NCBI RefSeq assembly: GCF_018780385.1
Contig: NZ_JADMJO010000003.1
Location: forward strand, 62,001 to 126,000
Source of the DNA: Hydrogenophaga sp.
GTDB lineage: Bacteria > Pseudomonadota > Gammaproteobacteria > Burkholderiales > Burkholderiaceae_C
Direction: 5' to 3'
DNA length: 64,000 nucleotides
Below are positions 40,529 through 50,973 of the stretch, in pieces (the stretch's first letter is position 1; each line of letters opens with the position of its first letter). Under the pieces are notes generated by a model that was not told where the DNA came from, searched no databases, and was given only the letters and a program-made list of their open reading frames with translations. Position numbers and translations under genes: made by a program.

Positions 40529-40632
40529 GTTGCAGTTCAGTTCGGGTTCGCGCGCTGAAGGCGCAACGCTCGATTGTAGGCGGGCGGCTCTGGCATCACT
40601 GCCTAAGCCGCACGGAGGAAAGCAGACTGGAT

Positions 40633-41946
40633 TCAGGCGTTGCGCAAACTGGCCGCCCAATCGGCCACGGCGGTGAGCGGCAACAGCCTTTGGGCGGCTT
40701 CCGGCGGCGATGATTCACCGTCGGGCCGTGGTCCGCGCAGCGGCTTCACGGCCACGCTGGCTTGCTGCAACTCCTGCTCGCCAAAGATCAGCGCGAAGCG
40801 CGCACCACTGGCGTCGGCCTTCTTGAACTGCGATTTCATGCTGCCCATGCCGTCTGCGCCCCCCGCGTGCATCTGCACGTTGACGCCATGCTGGCGCAGC
40901 GCCCGCAACACCGGCATAACCTGCGACACATGGGCTGCGTCGGGCACCACCGCGTAGGCGTCGGGCACCGGCTGCTCGGGCAGCCTGCCCTGCTCTTTCA
41001 GCAACTCCAGAATGCGCTCCATGCCCAGTGCCCAACCCACCGCCGGCGCGACCTTGCCACCGATCTGCTCGAACAGGCCGTCGTAGCGGCCACCAGCGCA
41101 CACCGTGCCCTGCGAGCCCAGCTGGGTGGTGACGAACTCGAACACCGAAAGGTTGTAGTAGTCCATGCCGCGCACCAGGCGCGGGTTGATGCGGTAGGCG
41201 ATGCCATGCGCATCGAGCAGCCCGCGCAGGCGGTTGAAATGATCCAGCGACTCGGCGCCCAAGTGGTCCATCAGGCGCGGCGCTGCATTCACCAATGCCT
41301 GCATCGCCGGGTTCTTGGTGTCCAGGATGCGCAGCGGGTTGCTGTGCAAGCGGCGCTTGGCCTCTTCGTCGAGCTGGTCGGCATGGGCTTCGAGGTAGGC
41401 GATGAGCGCTTGGCGGTGCGCCAGCCGCTCGGGTGGCTGGCCCAGGCTGTTGATCTCGAGCTCGATGCCGGTCAGGCCCAACTCGGCCCAGAGGTCGCAG
41501 GCCAGCACGATGAGTTCGGCGTCGACGTCCGGCCCGGCAAAGCCCAGGGCTTCGGCGCCGAACTGGTGAAACTGCCGGTAGCGCCCGCGCTGGGGCCGCT
41601 CGTGGCGGAACATCGGGCCCATGTAATACAGGCGCTTGCCACCGTCGTAGAGCAGTGAGTGCTCGAGCGCGGCGCGCACCACGCCGGCGGTGTTCTCCGG
41701 GCGCAGCGTGAGCTGCTCGCCATTGAGCCGGTCCTCGAAGGAGTACATCTCCTTCTCGACGATGTCGGTCACCTCACCCAGGCCGCGCACGAAGAGTGCC
41801 GTAGGTTCCACGATGGGCGTGCGCAGGTTGCGGTAGCCGTAGCGACGCATCAGGCGACGCAAGGTGTCTTCGAGCCACTCCCAGTGCGCGGACGCAGGAG
41901 GGGCGATGTCGTTCATGCCTTTGACGGCGTTCAGTTTTTCTGCCAT
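40633..41946 (-). CDS. hisS: Histidyl-tRNA synthetase
   Basis: 437 aa class II synthetase. N-terminus [20 protein letters not shown], motif 2 region [21 protein letters not shown], the histidine-binding [13 protein letters not shown] and [15 protein letters not shown] motif, and a C-terminal anticodon-binding domain. ATG 41946 fits the family start. It lies between ispG (47 bp) and yfgM (104 bp). Confidence 0.96.
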   Translation of the reverse strand: MAEKLNAVKGMNDIAPPASAHWEWLEDTLRRLMRRYGYRNLRTPIVEPTALFVRGLGEVTDIVEKEMYSFEDRLNGEQLTLRPENTAGVVRAALEHSLLYDGGKRLYYMGPMFRHERPQRGRYRQFHQFGAEALGFAGPDVDAELIVLACDLWAELGLTGIELEINSLGQPPERLAHRQALIAYLEAHADQLDEEAKRRLHSNPLRILDTKNPAMQALVNAAPRLMDHLGAESLDHFNRLRGLLDAHGIAYRINPRLVRGMDYYNLSVFEFVTTQLGSQGTVCAGGRYDGLFEQIGGKVAPAVGWALGMERILELLKEQGRLPEQPVPDAYAVVPDAAHVSQVMPVLRALRQHGVNVQMHAGGADGMGSMKSQFKKADASGARFALIFGEQELQQASVAVKPLRGPRPDGESSPPEAAQRLLPLTAVADWAASLRNA

Positions 41947-41993
41947 GTGCTGGAAGCCTGTGCGGTCAGCGGAAGCCGGGTCTGAACCCGACC

Positions 41994-43295
41994 TCAAGCG
42001 GTGACGCCAAACTTTTTCTCGATGTAGTTGTCCACGATCACCTGGAACTCGCGGACGATGTCGTCGCCGCGCAAGGTCAGTGCTTTTTGTCCGTCGATGA
42101 AGACCGGCGCTGCCGGTGCTTCGCCGGTGCCCGGCAGGCTGATGCCGATGTCGGCGTGTTTGCTTTCGCCCGGGCCGTTGACGATGCAGCCCATCACCGC
42201 CACCTTGAGGTTTTCCACACCGGGGTAGCGCGTGCGCCAGACGGGCATGGAATTGCGCAGGTAGTCGTCGATCTGCTTGGCCAGCTCCTGGAAGGTGGTG
42301 CTGGTGGTGCGACCGCAACCCGGGCAGGCGGTGACCGAGGGTACGAAAGCCCGCATGCCCAACGCCTGCAGGATCTCCAACGCGATCACCACCTCTTGGG
42401 TGCGGGACTCACCCGGTTGCGGTGTCAGCGAGATGCGGATGGTGTCGCCGATGCCTTGCTGCAGCAGCACCGAGAGCGCCGCTGCCGACGCCACCGCGCC
42501 CTTGGTGCCCATACCGGCTTCGGTCAGACCCAGATGCAGGGCGTAGTCACAGCGCTGCGCCAGCGCCTGATACACAGCGATCAGGTCCTGCACTGCGCTG
42601 ACCTTGCACGACAGAAAAATGTTGTTGCCATTGAGGCCGATCTCCTCGGCGCGTTTGGCCGAGTCGAGCGCGGAGGTGATTAGCGCTTCGTACATCACCT
42701 GACGAGCCTCCCAGGGCTGGACGCGGCTGGCGTTCTCGTCCATCAGGCGGGCGAGCAGATCCTGGTCCAGGCTGCCCCAGTTCACGCCGATGCGGATGGC
42801 TTTGTCGTGGCGCGCGGCGATCTCCACCATCTGGGCAAACTGCCGGTCGCCCTTGTCGCCACGGCCCACGTTGCCCGGGTTGATCCGGTACTTGGAGAGC
42901 GCCTCGGCGCAAGCCGGGTGGTCGGTGAGCAGGCGGTGGCCGTTGTAGTGGAAGTCACCGATCAAGGGCACATCGACACCCATGCGATCAAGCTGCTCGC
43001 GGATGTAGGGCACAGCCTTTGCGGCCTCGTCGTTGTTGACGGTGATGCGCACCAACTCGGAGCCGGCAAACGCGAGCTCTTTCACCTGGATCGCGGTGCC
43101 CACGGCGTCCGCGGTGTCGGTGTTGGTCATGGACTGCACGCGCACGGGCGCGTCGCCACCCACGGTCACGCGGTGGTTGCCCCAAGCCACCACGCCTTGC
43201 CGGGTTCGGCGCGAACGGGCGGCAGCCAAGGCGATCGGCTGGTCGGCCGACCCAGAAGACAACAGAGATGGTCGGGACACGGTGTCCATGCTCAT
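41994..43295 (-). CDS. ispG: 4-hydroxy-3-methylbut-2-enyl-diphosphate synthase IspG (GcpE)
   Basis: 433 aa. TIM-barrel N-terminal part ([41 protein letters not shown]), then the [4Fe-4S] domain with cysteines in ACPGCGRTT and [11 protein letters not shown]. It makes HMBPP in the MEP isoprenoid pathway. It has the insert between the two parts that betaproteobacterial enzymes have. ATG 43295 overlaps the rodZ stop (ATGA); an ATG two codons in is also possible. Confidence 0.96.
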   Translation of the reverse strand: MSMDTVSRPSLLSSGSADQPIALAAARSRRTRQGVVAWGNHRVTVGGDAPVRVQSMTNTDTADAVGTAIQVKELAFAGSELVRITVNNDEAAKAVPYIREQLDRMGVDVPLIGDFHYNGHRLLTDHPACAEALSKYRINPGNVGRGDKGDRQFAQMVEIAARHDKAIRIGVNWGSLDQDLLARLMDENASRVQPWEARQVMYEALITSALDSAKRAEEIGLNGNNIFLSCKVSAVQDLIAVYQALAQRCDYALHLGLTEAGMGTKGAVASAAALSVLLQQGIGDTIRISLTPQPGESRTQEVVIALEILQALGMRAFVPSVTACPGCGRTTSTTFQELAKQIDDYLRNSMPVWRTRYPGVENLKVAVMGCIVNGPGESKHADIGISLPGTGEAPAAPVFIDGQKALTLRGDDIVREFQVIVDNYIEKKFGVTA

Positions 43296-44224
43296 TTCAC
43301 CTCGAATCGGGCCACGTTGTTGCGAGCAAATGGCGCCGTGTCAAAAGACTTTCCGCGCACGCTCACCTGCGTGGCGTCGACCTTGCCGAGCACCACCGTG
43401 TAGGGCGGTGCAGCTGAAAAATCGATCACGTCACCCGACTGCAGCAGCCGTTTGGCCACCACCGTGCCGGAACCATTGACCACCTCGACCCAGGCTTCAC
43501 CGGTGGCGGCAATGCTCAGGAGGCTGGTCGAACTGGGGGCGGCAACCGCCTCGGCCGTGGCCCCAGGGCTGACAACCACACCGGGCGTTGGCGTGAATGC
43601 TGAATCGTCTGGCGGTGCCGTGGTCGTGCCACCGGGCGTGGCTGCAGGATCAACCGCAGGCGCAGCCAAAACACTGGCGGCAGGCCCGGCGACATCTTGC
43701 AAACCAGGCCCCTGGGCGGCCACCGGCTCGGTTGCAGGCACCGGCTCCGAAATAGTCCCGGTGGCACTGGACGGGGCTGGCGGGTTCTCGGCCTTCGGCA
43801 GGAAAACGATCACCAGCGCACCCAGCAGCAAGGCAATGGCCGCCAGCAGCGCAGGACGCGACAGCCAGCTCAGTGGATTGAAGGGCGCTTCATCGTGGCC
43901 GGGGTTGAACGGGGCGTTGAGCGCATGACCTCGCTCGCCGAGCTTGGTCAATGCCCCTTGCGGAATCTGTTGCAGGATCGGCGCGGGGTCGACCTTGAGT
44001 TGCCGGCAGGCACTGGAAGCCAGGGCACGGGCAAAGGTGAGATCGGGCAGCTCGCTGTAGCGCCCTGCTTCGAGAGCTTCCAGCTTCTTGACCGGTACCT
44101 TCAGGGCAGCGGCCAGTGCGGCAATGTGCAACCCGGCGGCTTCTCGAGCTTCCTTGAGGCGAATCGGCCGCGAAACCGTCTCTGCGGAGGCCTCGGTCCC
44201 TGGATGCGCCATCGCCTCACTCAT
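43292..44224 (-). CDS. RodZ-like cytoskeletal/cell-shape protein
   Basis: 310 aa. N-terminal HTH_25 Xre-type domain (residues ~20-90: [38 protein letters not shown]), a transmembrane helix ([20 protein letters not shown]), a Pro/Ala/Thr-rich linker, and a C-terminal DUF4115 domain ([34 protein letters not shown]). RodZ links MreB filaments to the membrane. It overlaps both neighbours (8 bp with pilW, 4 bp with ispG). Confidence 0.9.
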   Translation of the reverse strand: MSEAMAHPGTEASAETVSRPIRLKEAREAAGLHIAALAAALKVPVKKLEALEAGRYSELPDLTFARALASSACRQLKVDPAPILQQIPQGALTKLGERGHALNAPFNPGHDEAPFNPLSWLSRPALLAAIALLLGALVIVFLPKAENPPAPSSATGTISEPVPATEPVAAQGPGLQDVAGPAASVLAAPAVDPAATPGGTTTAPPDDSAFTPTPGVVVSPGATAEAVAAPSSTSLLSIAATGEAWVEVVNGSGTVVAKRLLQSGDVIDFSAAPPYTVVLGKVDATQVSVRGKSFDTAPFARNNVARFEVK

Positions 44225-45053
44225 TGAAAGCTCCCCGCTGGTAGTGCGCCCACTGGGCGGACTCGGGATAGCGACGGCCCAGTTGCTGGGCGAGTTGCGT
44301 CATGGCCTGGGTGTTTTGCAGCTGCCGCTCCACCTTGATGCCCAACCACAGCGTCTCGGCGTTCGCCAGATCGGTGTTGTTCAGTCGGCGGATGGTGAAC
44401 TGCGCTTTGCTGGCTTCACCCCGGCGGAACTGCAGCGAAGCGAGGTTGTACGCGACGATGGGGTTGCCCGCGTCAAGCTCATACGAGCGCGCCAGACTGG
44501 CCTCGGCTTCCGCAAGCTGGCCGGCACGGATCTGGCAGATACCCATGGCCAACAGCGACCTGGCCTGGCCGCCATACACCGGGCTGGCCAGCGCACGCCG
44601 AAACAAGTCGGTGGACTGCGCGTAGCGGCCCGCCTGACACTCGAACCAACCATAGTTGTGCAGCGCGTCCGGGTCGCGCGGGTTGAGCTGTATGGCGCGC
44701 TTGAAACTGTCTTCAGCCAGCGCGTTGTTGTTCAGCTGCATGTACACCAGTCCGCGCAGCGCATAGGCTGGGGCGTAGGTGGGGTCGGCCTGCAGGGCGA
44801 GCTTGATTTCATCCAGCGCCACGGTGGTCTGGCCTTCAGCAAAGTAGCCTGCAGCCAGCTCGATGCGGATGCGTGCGCGCTTGCGCACTTCGGGCTCATC
44901 CGAATCGGTGATCGGCTCCTGCATGGAAGTCGTACCGGGCGCTGCGGCCGTCTGGGCGCAGCCCGCCAACAGCGCCAGGCAACACAACATGAACGCCAGC
45001 AACCCCACCGAGGCGCCTGAGAACCGGGCTGGGAATCGAGTGGCTGAAGTCAT
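44217..45053 (-). CDS. pilW: Type IV pilus biogenesis/stability lipoprotein PilW (PilF)
   Basis: 278 aa. Lipobox LAGC with lipidated Cys32, then five or so TPR repeats ([58 protein letters not shown]). PilW/PilF pilots secretin assembly in type IV pili; no other pil genes are here, but this orphan location between rlmN and rodZ is normal. It overlaps rlmN by 4 bp. Confidence 0.92.
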   Translation of the reverse strand: MTSATRFPARFSGASVGLLAFMLCCLALLAGCAQTAAAPGTTSMQEPITDSDEPEVRKRARIRIELAAGYFAEGQTTVALDEIKLALQADPTYAPAYALRGLVYMQLNNNALAEDSFKRAIQLNPRDPDALHNYGWFECQAGRYAQSTDLFRRALASPVYGGQARSLLAMGICQIRAGQLAEAEASLARSYELDAGNPIVAYNLASLQFRRGEASKAQFTIRRLNNTDLANAETLWLGIKVERQLQNTQAMTQLAQQLGRRYPESAQWAHYQRGAFNE

Positions 45054-46195
45054 GCCTGCCTTTGCTTGTGAACGATGCGGATGGGATGCTCGACCGCGCT
45101 GCGGCGTTTGGCGAGGCGACTTGCGGCATTGGTGCGATCAAGCACGTCGCCGGCGAGTTGACCACAGGCTGCGTCGATGTCATCGCCTCGGGTCTTGCGC
45201 ACCGTTGTCACCAGCCCGCCTTCGCTGAGTATCCGGGCAAACTGCTGCACCACCGGCCGCGGCGAACAGAGCAAGCCCGAGCTGGGGAAAGGATTGAAAG
45301 GAATGAGGTTGATCTTGCACGGAACGCCCCGGCCCGCATGCCCCTTGAGCAAGGTGAGCAACTCCTGGGCGTGGTGCGGCTGATCGTTCACGCCGTCAAG
45401 CATGCAGTACTCGAAAGTGATGAAGTCGCGCGGTGCAGCCGGCAAGTAGCGCAGGCAAGCATCGAGAAGTTCAGCGATCGGATACTTGCGATTGAGCGGG
45501 ACCAGATCGCTGCGCAGCGCATCGACGGGCGCGTGCAGTGACACGGCGAGCGCCACGGGACAATCCTGCGCCAGGCGGTCCATCATGGGAACAACGCCCG
45601 AGGTGGACACGGTGACGCGGCGGCGCGAGAGACCATAGCCGTGGTCGTCAAGCATGACGCGCAGCGCAGGCACCAGTGCGCTGTAGTTCTGCAAAGGCTC
45701 CCCCATGCCCATCATGACCACGTTGGTGATCACGCGTTCTCCGCGCTTCAAGTGCTTGCGCAGGAAAAACTCGGCCTGCCAGAGTTGGGCCAGTATTTCG
45801 CCGGTGGTGAGGTTGCGTGAGAAGCCCTGATGCCCGGTCGAGCAAAAGCGGCAGCCCACCGCGCAACCCGCCTGGGACGAGATGCACAAGGTGCCGCGGT
45901 CTTCTTCGGGAATGAACACGGTCTCCACCGCGTTGCCACCGCCCACATCGAACAGCCACTTGATGGTGCCGTCGGCAGACTCCTGGCGCGAGAGCACAGG
46001 CAGGTCCGTGATGGTGCAAGCACCGGGGAGTTTCTCGCGCAGGCTGCGCGCGAGGTCGGTCATCTCGGTGAAGTCCGACGCTCCTTTTTGATGAATCCAG
46101 CGAAACAGCTGGACGGCGCGGAAACGCTTCTCGCCCAGCTGCTCGCACCAAGCGGCCAAACCCTCAAGATCGAAGTCGAGCAGGTTGGCCGTCAT
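45050..46195 (-). CDS. rlmN: Dual-specificity RNA methyltransferase RlmN
   Basis: 381 aa radical-SAM enzyme with the cluster motif at Cys111, Cys115 and Cys118 (GCAVGCRFC), the GEP-like [13 protein letters not shown], and the C-terminal resolving Cys in [11 protein letters not shown]. It makes 2-methyladenosine at A2503 of 23S rRNA and A37 of some tRNAs. The last ~25 residues are basic. ndk is 20 bp upstream; pilW is coupled downstream. Confidence 0.96.
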   Translation of the reverse strand: MTANLLDFDLEGLAAWCEQLGEKRFRAVQLFRWIHQKGASDFTEMTDLARSLREKLPGACTITDLPVLSRQESADGTIKWLFDVGGGNAVETVFIPEEDRGTLCISSQAGCAVGCRFCSTGHQGFSRNLTTGEILAQLWQAEFFLRKHLKRGERVITNVVMMGMGEPLQNYSALVPALRVMLDDHGYGLSRRRVTVSTSGVVPMMDRLAQDCPVALAVSLHAPVDALRSDLVPLNRKYPIAELLDACLRYLPAAPRDFITFEYCMLDGVNDQPHHAQELLTLLKGHAGRGVPCKINLIPFNPFPSSGLLCSPRPVVQQFARILSEGGLVTTVRKTRGDDIDAACGQLAGDVLDRTNAASRLAKRRSAVEHPIRIVHKQRQA

Positions 46196-46215
46196 GGCAT
46201 GGTCGGCGCGCTGGC

Positions 46216-46641
46216 TCAGCGCGAGTAAACGTTGAGGCCGGCGAAGAAGAACGCGATTTCAGCAGCCGCGGTCTCGGGTGCGTCGGAGCCGTGCACGGCG
46301 TTGGCGTCGATACTGTCGGCAAAGTCGGCGCGAATCGTGCCGGCGTCGGCCTTCTTGGGATCGGTGGCGCCCATCAGGTCGCGGTTCTTGGCAATGGCGC
46401 CTTCGCCTTCGAGGGCCTGGATCATCACCGGGCCGGAGATCATGAAATCGACCAGATCCTTGAAGAAGGGACGGGCCTTGTGCACAGCGTAGAAGGCCTC
46501 GGCTTCGCCACGCGAGAGGTGCGCCATGCGAGCGGCCACGACCTTCAGGCCGGCGGCTTCAAAGCGAGCGTAGATCTGACCGATCACGTTCTTGGCAACG
46601 GCGTCGGGCTTGATGATGGAGAGGGTGCGTTCGATGGCCAT
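46216..46641 (-). CDS. ndk: Nucleoside-diphosphate kinase
   Basis: 141 aa. N-terminus [20 protein letters not shown], active-site region [19 protein letters not shown] and [20 protein letters not shown] with the phosphorylated His. It balances nucleoside triphosphates. It is the first gene of the minus-strand block; the leader holds a -10-like TAGAAT and a hairpin. Confidence 0.97.
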   Translation of the reverse strand: MAIERTLSIIKPDAVAKNVIGQIYARFEAAGLKVVAARMAHLSRGEAEAFYAVHKARPFFKDLVDFMISGPVMIQALEGEGAIAKNRDLMGATDPKKADAGTIRADFADSIDANAVHGSDAPETAAAEIAFFFAGLNVYSR

Positions 46642-46684
46642 GGAAATCCTGAGGTTTTGTGGGTCAATTTGCCGAAGTATCTGC

Positions 46685-46720
46685 CGGGGTGTGAGGCACC
46701 CCGCAAAGCCCATGATTCTA
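46685..46720 (-). promoter_or_regulatory. Candidate ndk promoter -10 and leader hairpin
   Basis: TAGAAT on the minus strand (46715-46720) has a weak CTGCAA 16 bp upstream. Downstream in the leader, CGGGGTG (46685-46691) and CACCCCG (46697-46703) form a 7-bp stem with a TGAGG loop, 44 bp before the ndk ATG. The hairpin is plain; the promoter call is weak. Confidence 0.35.
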
Positions 46721-46769
46721 CATTGGTCGTGTCACGTTGCAGTGACGGCGGGCCGTGGGCTGAGCGCTC

Positions 46770-48119
46770 TCAACGGCTACCCGATCGACCACCACCCCCG
46801 CCGCCCCCGCCCCGGCGGCGAGTCCCACCAGGCGCGCTGCCACGACCAGCCTCCTGCTCACGGCGGCGTTGGAGTGCGTCCTGCCCGATATAGCCGAACG
46901 AGGTCTTCATGGGATCGGGTTGCGAGGCACCGCCACCCGGTCCTCGCCCACCAGCTCCGCTGCCAGGCTTGCTGCCACGGCCTTTGCCGCCGGGCCCCGT
47001 GGGTGCACCACCCATGCCGTATCCGCCACTGCGGCGGTCCCCGAAACCCGGGCCTTCACTGCGGCTGCCAGGCGGATTGCCTTGAGTGCGACCAGGCCGG
47101 GGGCCCTGTTTTCCACGCTGCGCTGGATGGCGGCCGCCGGGACGGGGCGGGCGGGCGCCCTCCTCGTCTGCACTGGGCATGCCGGCGGCGGCGGTCAGGC
47201 GGGCGATATCGCGTTCGTCCAGCTCCAGCCAGGCGCCCCGTTTGAGGCCGCGCGGCAACATCATGGCGCCGTAGCGGATGCGGATCAGGCGGCTGACCGC
47301 GTGGCCCACGGCTTCGAACATGCGGCGCACCTCGCGGTTGCGACCTTCGCCGATGGTCACGCGGTACCAGCAGTTGGCGCCCTCGCCGCCGCCGTCTTCG
47401 ATGGAGGCGAACTGGGCCATGCCGTCGTCCAGGCGCACGCCGTCGAGCAGGCGTGCCTTTTCTTCATTCGACAGCGCGCCAAGCACTCGCACCGCGTACT
47501 CGCGTTGCAAGCCAAAGCGCGGGTGCATCAGGCGGTTGGCCAGTTCACCCGAGCTGGTGAGCAGCAGCAGGCCTTCGGTGTTGAGATCAAGTCGGCCAAC
47601 CGACTGCCATTTGCCCTGCATCAGCTTGGGCAGCCGGCGGAACACGGTGGGCCGGTTTTGCGGATCGTCGTGCGACACCACTTCGCCCGCAGGCTTGTGG
47701 TACGCCAGCACGCGGGGCGGCGGCGGTGTCATGCGCACGCGCACCGGCTTGCCGTTGACTTTGATCACGTCGCCAAACTGGATACGCTGCCCCACGTGGG
47801 CCGGCTCACCGTTGACCGAAATGCGGCCTTCCAGGATCAACTGCTCCATCTCCAGCCGCGAACCCATACCGGCCTGCGCGAGCACCTTGTGCAGCTTGGG
47901 AGACTCGGCCTGGGGCGCCAGCACCCGCTTGGTGGGCAGCAGCGGCAGATCCTGCTCCTGCTCGGCGTCAAAAGCGCCGCTGACCACGTCGTCAAAGCGC
48001 AGCACCTCGGGCACAGCCGACGCTTGCGCCAGGCGTGCCGCACCGGCTTGCTCGGGCGCATTCTCCTCGGGAGCGTGATCGGGTTCAGGCGAGGTTGGGG
48101 GGGTTTGATCCGGGGTCAT
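46770..48119 (-). CDS. rluB: 23S rRNA pseudouridine-2605 synthase RluB with long Gly/Arg tail
   Basis: 449 aa. An acidic N-terminal stretch precedes the S4 domain ([22 protein letters not shown]), then the RsuA/RluB catalytic domain with the Asp in [15 protein letters not shown]. After residue ~310 a ~140-residue Gly/Arg/Pro-rich disordered tail ([24 protein letters not shown]) ends the protein; such tails occur in Burkholderiales homologues and may bind RNA. ATG 48119 follows CAGGA. It overlaps scpB by 35 bp, so translation is coupled. Confidence 0.92.
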   Translation of the reverse strand: MTPDQTPPTSPEPDHAPEENAPEQAGAARLAQASAVPEVLRFDDVVSGAFDAEQEQDLPLLPTKRVLAPQAESPKLHKVLAQAGMGSRLEMEQLILEGRISVNGEPAHVGQRIQFGDVIKVNGKPVRVRMTPPPPRVLAYHKPAGEVVSHDDPQNRPTVFRRLPKLMQGKWQSVGRLDLNTEGLLLLTSSGELANRLMHPRFGLQREYAVRVLGALSNEEKARLLDGVRLDDGMAQFASIEDGGGEGANCWYRVTIGEGRNREVRRMFEAVGHAVSRLIRIRYGAMMLPRGLKRGAWLELDERDIARLTAAAGMPSADEEGARPPRPGGRHPAQRGKQGPRPGRTQGNPPGSRSEGPGFGDRRSGGYGMGGAPTGPGGKGRGSKPGSGAGGRGPGGGASQPDPMKTSFGYIGQDALQRRREQEAGRGSAPGGTRRRGGGGGGGGRSGSR

Positions 48120-48828
48120 GGTCTTCCTGGGTGGACGGTTCCAACAACTGCGGGTCGGAGGGCGGGGAAATGGGGTCAGGCGAAATGGGGTCGGTGGCCA
48201 GGGGGTCGGCCACCAGAAGCAGATCTGATTCCGGTGCGTCGGGCTCGGATGCGCCAGGCTGCAGGCTGTTCGCCAGCGATTCGAAATCAAGGCGGTCCAG
48301 CGCAGACTCCTGCACCTCGCTGCCGTCCAGCGGGGGCAGTTGGTCCAGCGAAGCCAGCCCCAGGTCGTCGAGGAACTGGCGCGTGGTCGCGAACAAGGCC
48401 GGGCGACCAACGGTTTCGCGGTGGCCGATGACTTCGATCCAGCCCCGGTCTTCCAGTTGCTTGATGATCAGCGAGTTGATCGTGACACCGCGGATGTCTT
48501 CCATGTCGCCGCGCGTGACCGGCTGGCGGTAGGCAATGATCGCGAGCGTTTCCATGGCGGCGCGGCTGTAGCGCGGCGGCTTCTCGGGATGCAGGCGGTC
48601 CAGGTAGGGACGCAGCTCGGGCCGGCTCTGGAAGCGCCAGCCCGTGGCGACCTGCACCAGCTCCACGCCGCGCCCGGTCCACTCGAGCTGCAGATCGGCC
48701 AGCAAGGTCTTCAGCGTGTCGGCCGACACTTCCATGTCGAACAGCGTGCCGAGCTCGCGCACCGACAGCGGCTGGGGCGCGCAGATCAATGCCGTCTCGA
48801 GGACACGCTTGGCATCCGTTGTGTTCAT
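48085..48828 (-). CDS. scpB: Segregation and condensation protein ScpB
   Basis: 247 aa. Two winged-helix domains ([77 protein letters not shown]) followed by an acidic Pro/Asp-rich tail of ~70 residues. ScpB dimers bind ScpA and Smc in condensin. No scpA in the window. The 250 bp upstream to rluD hold no gene or promoter I can support. Confidence 0.93.
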   Translation of the reverse strand: MNTTDAKRVLETALICAPQPLSVRELGTLFDMEVSADTLKTLLADLQLEWTGRGVELVQVATGWRFQSRPELRPYLDRLHPEKPPRYSRAAMETLAIIAYRQPVTRGDMEDIRGVTINSLIIKQLEDRGWIEVIGHRETVGRPALFATTRQFLDDLGLASLDQLPPLDGSEVQESALDRLDFESLANSLQPGASEPDAPESDLLLVADPLATDPISPDPISPPSDPQLLEPSTQEDHDPGSNPPNLA

Positions 48829-49079
48829 GGTGTCTGTCAGTCAAAAACCGGTTTGTGGCCGGGACGGTGCGAAAGGCAAACGGTGCTTGCATCATCCGGG
48901 CGGTGTGTCCGGGCCATGCGGCATGCGGGTGCGACCGTTGGGTCGGGCGAATCAGCCGGATCCCGCAGCGCCCGGGTGTGGGCTCTCGGTCAGGCGGTTG
49001 GTTGGGCAGCTGGACGTTGGTCGGCGTGAAGGAGGCCGTCGGGCGATGGGGCCATCCATCCGCGTGGGAGGGTGCAGCT

Positions 49080-50135
49080 TCAGGATGCCGATTCGCTGTC
49101 CCAGCCTGCTGCATTGTAATGGAGCCCGCAGGATTCCAGCGCCAGGAGCATGTCGGCCGGCGGCGTGGAGCGAAACAACAACGGCTGGCCGTTGATGGGG
49201 TGCTTGAGTTCGAGACGCGCCGCGTGCAACGACTGCCGGCCCATGCTCCACAGCGCCCGCCCGCCATACAGCGTGTCGCCCACCAGCGGATGACCAAGCC
49301 AGGCCATGTGCACCCGAATCTGGTGGGTGCGCCCGGTGTGCAGCTTGCAGGCCACCAGACTGGCCTGGTCGCAGGTGTCCAACAGGCGGAAGGTGGTCTG
49401 GGCGGTCTTGCTGCTGCCACCCTCCACCCTCACCACCGCCATGCGCAGGCGGTTGTGCACGTCACGGCCGATGGGCTGGTCCACATGCTGATCACCCAGG
49501 CCCTTCCAGCGGCCATGGGCAAGGGCGAGGTACTGGCGACTCACCTCTCGCGCGGCGATGGCGCGCACCAGCGCTTCCACCGCCTGACGCGACTTGCCCA
49601 CCAGCATCAGGCCCGAAGTGTCCTTGTCGAGCCGGTGCACGATGCCCGCGCGTGGCAGGCTGGCGGCACCCTTGTGGTGGGCCAGCAGACCATTGAGCAG
49701 GGTACCGCTCCAGTTGCCGGCAGCGGGGTGCACCACCAGGCCGGCGGGCTTGTGAATGACCAGCAGGTCGGCGTCTTCGAACACCACGTCCAGCGTCATC
49801 GCTTCGGGCACAAACGCCTGGGCTTGCTGGGTGGGCCGCAATTCCACATGCAGTTGATCTCCGGCTGCAATGCGCGCAGACGGTTTGGTCTGGGCCACTC
49901 CGCGCAGCTCCACCGCACCATCGGCCATGAGTTGTTGCAGGTAGGAGCGGGAGAACTCGGGGATCAGTTGGGCCAGTGCGCGGTCGACTCGCCAACCATG
50001 CATGCCCACAGGCACGGCACAGAGGCGTTTTTCATTCTCGAGCACCCATTCGTCGGTGGTCGCCGCCGCATCGTGGCCTGTGTCTGCTGCCAGACCGTCC
50101 GACCCACCCCCCGTCGATATACTTTGCGCTTTCAA
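49080..50135 (-). CDS. rluD: 23S rRNA pseudouridine-1911/1915/1917 synthase RluD
   Basis: S4 domain (GWRVDRALAQLIPEFSRSYL, QQLMADGAVELRG) and RluA-type catalytic domain with Asp in AGIVHRLDKDTSGLMLVGK; C-terminal HTGRTHQIRVHMAWLGHPLVGD. The start is uncertain: no suitable ATG lies between the bamD start region and the S4 domain. A TTG at 50135 (GGAA upstream) gives 351 aa; a GTG at 50045 gives 321 aa. A frame open further upstream runs into bamD on the other strand and is rejected. Divergent from bamD, the usual rluD/bamD pairing. Confidence 0.9.
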   Translation of the reverse strand: MKAQSISTGGGSDGLAADTGHDAAATTDEWVLENEKRLCAVPVGMHGWRVDRALAQLIPEFSRSYLQQLMADGAVELRGVAQTKPSARIAAGDQLHVELRPTQQAQAFVPEAMTLDVVFEDADLLVIHKPAGLVVHPAAGNWSGTLLNGLLAHHKGAASLPRAGIVHRLDKDTSGLMLVGKSRQAVEALVRAIAAREVSRQYLALAHGRWKGLGDQHVDQPIGRDVHNRLRMAVVRVEGGSSKTAQTTFRLLDTCDQASLVACKLHTGRTHQIRVHMAWLGHPLVGDTLYGGRALWSMGRQSLHAARLELKHPINGQPLLFRSTPPADMLLALESCGLHYNAAGWDSESAS

Positions 50136-50166
50136 TCCGTAGTTCCGTTGTGAAGGTGAGTTCGTT

Positions 50167-50973
50167 ATGTTGACGTCCAGATTATCGGCTCTGAGTGCTT
50201 GTGCACTGGGGGCCGCGCTCACACTCAGCGCTTGCGGCAGCACCAAACCGGTGGACGAAACCGTGAACTGGAGCCCCAACCGCATTTACAGCGAGGCCAC
50301 CGACGAACGCTCGGCCGGCAATTTCGAACGCTCGGTGACCTTGCTCGAAAAGCTCGAAGGCCGCGCTGCCGGAACCCCACTGGCGCAGCAGGCCCAGCTC
50401 GACAAGGCCTACACACACTACAAAGCCAGCGAGCCGCCACAGGCACTGGCTGCCATTGAGCGTTTCCAGAAGCTCCACCCGGCCAGCCCGGCCATGGACT
50501 ACGCGCTCTACCTCAAGGGCCTGGTGAACTTCAACGACAACCTGGGTCTGTTCGGCGCGATTGCGCGACAGGACCTGTCCGAGCGCGACCAGAAGGCCGC
50601 CAAGGAGTCTTTCGAGGCGTTCCGCGAGCTGACCACCCGTTTCCCCGACTCCCGCTACACGCCCGACGCGCGCCTGCGAATGACCTACATCGTCAACTCG
50701 CTGGCCCAATACGAAGTGCACGTGGCCCGCTACTACCTGAGCCGAGGCGCTCATGTGGCGGCCATCAACCGAGCACAAACCGCGCTGAACGAATACACCG
50801 ACGCGCCCGCGCTGGAAGAAGCCTTGTTCATCCTGGTGCGCTCGTACGACGCACTGGGCATGACCCAGCTGCGCGATGATGCCCGGCGTGTGATGCAGGC
50901 CAACTACCCGCGAAGCGAGTACCTGAGCCAGGGCTTCAAGACCGCGAACGATCCTTGGTGGAAGATCTGGTGA
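50167..50973 (+). CDS. bamD: Outer-membrane assembly lipoprotein BamD
   Basis: 268 aa. Lipobox LSAC with lipidated Cys23, then five TPRs (NRIYSEATDERSAGNFERSV; PAMDYALYLKGLVNFNDNLG; FPDSRYTPDARLRMTYIVN). Essential partner of BamA. AAGGTGAG precedes the ATG, and a TATACT at 50118-50123 could be the -10 box, without a clear -35. Its last 38 bp overlap the 3' end of the convergent DinG-type helicase gene. Confidence 0.95.
   Translation: MLTSRLSALSACALGAALTLSACGSTKPVDETVNWSPNRIYSEATDERSAGNFERSVTLLEKLEGRAAGTPLAQQAQLDKAYTHYKASEPPQALAAIERFQKLHPASPAMDYALYLKGLVNFNDNLGLFGAIARQDLSERDQKAAKESFEAFRELTTRFPDSRYTPDARLRMTYIVNSLAQYEVHVARYYLSRGAHVAAINRAQTALNEYTDAPALEEALFILVRSYDALGMTQLRDDARRVMQANYPRSEYLSQGFKTANDPWWKIW

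Noticed and set aside
48829-49079. Gap between scpB and rluD searched for a small gene, tRNA or promoter
   Set aside because: No tRNA-like fold, no ORF with a Shine-Dalgarno and no convincing -35/-10 pair; left unannotated.
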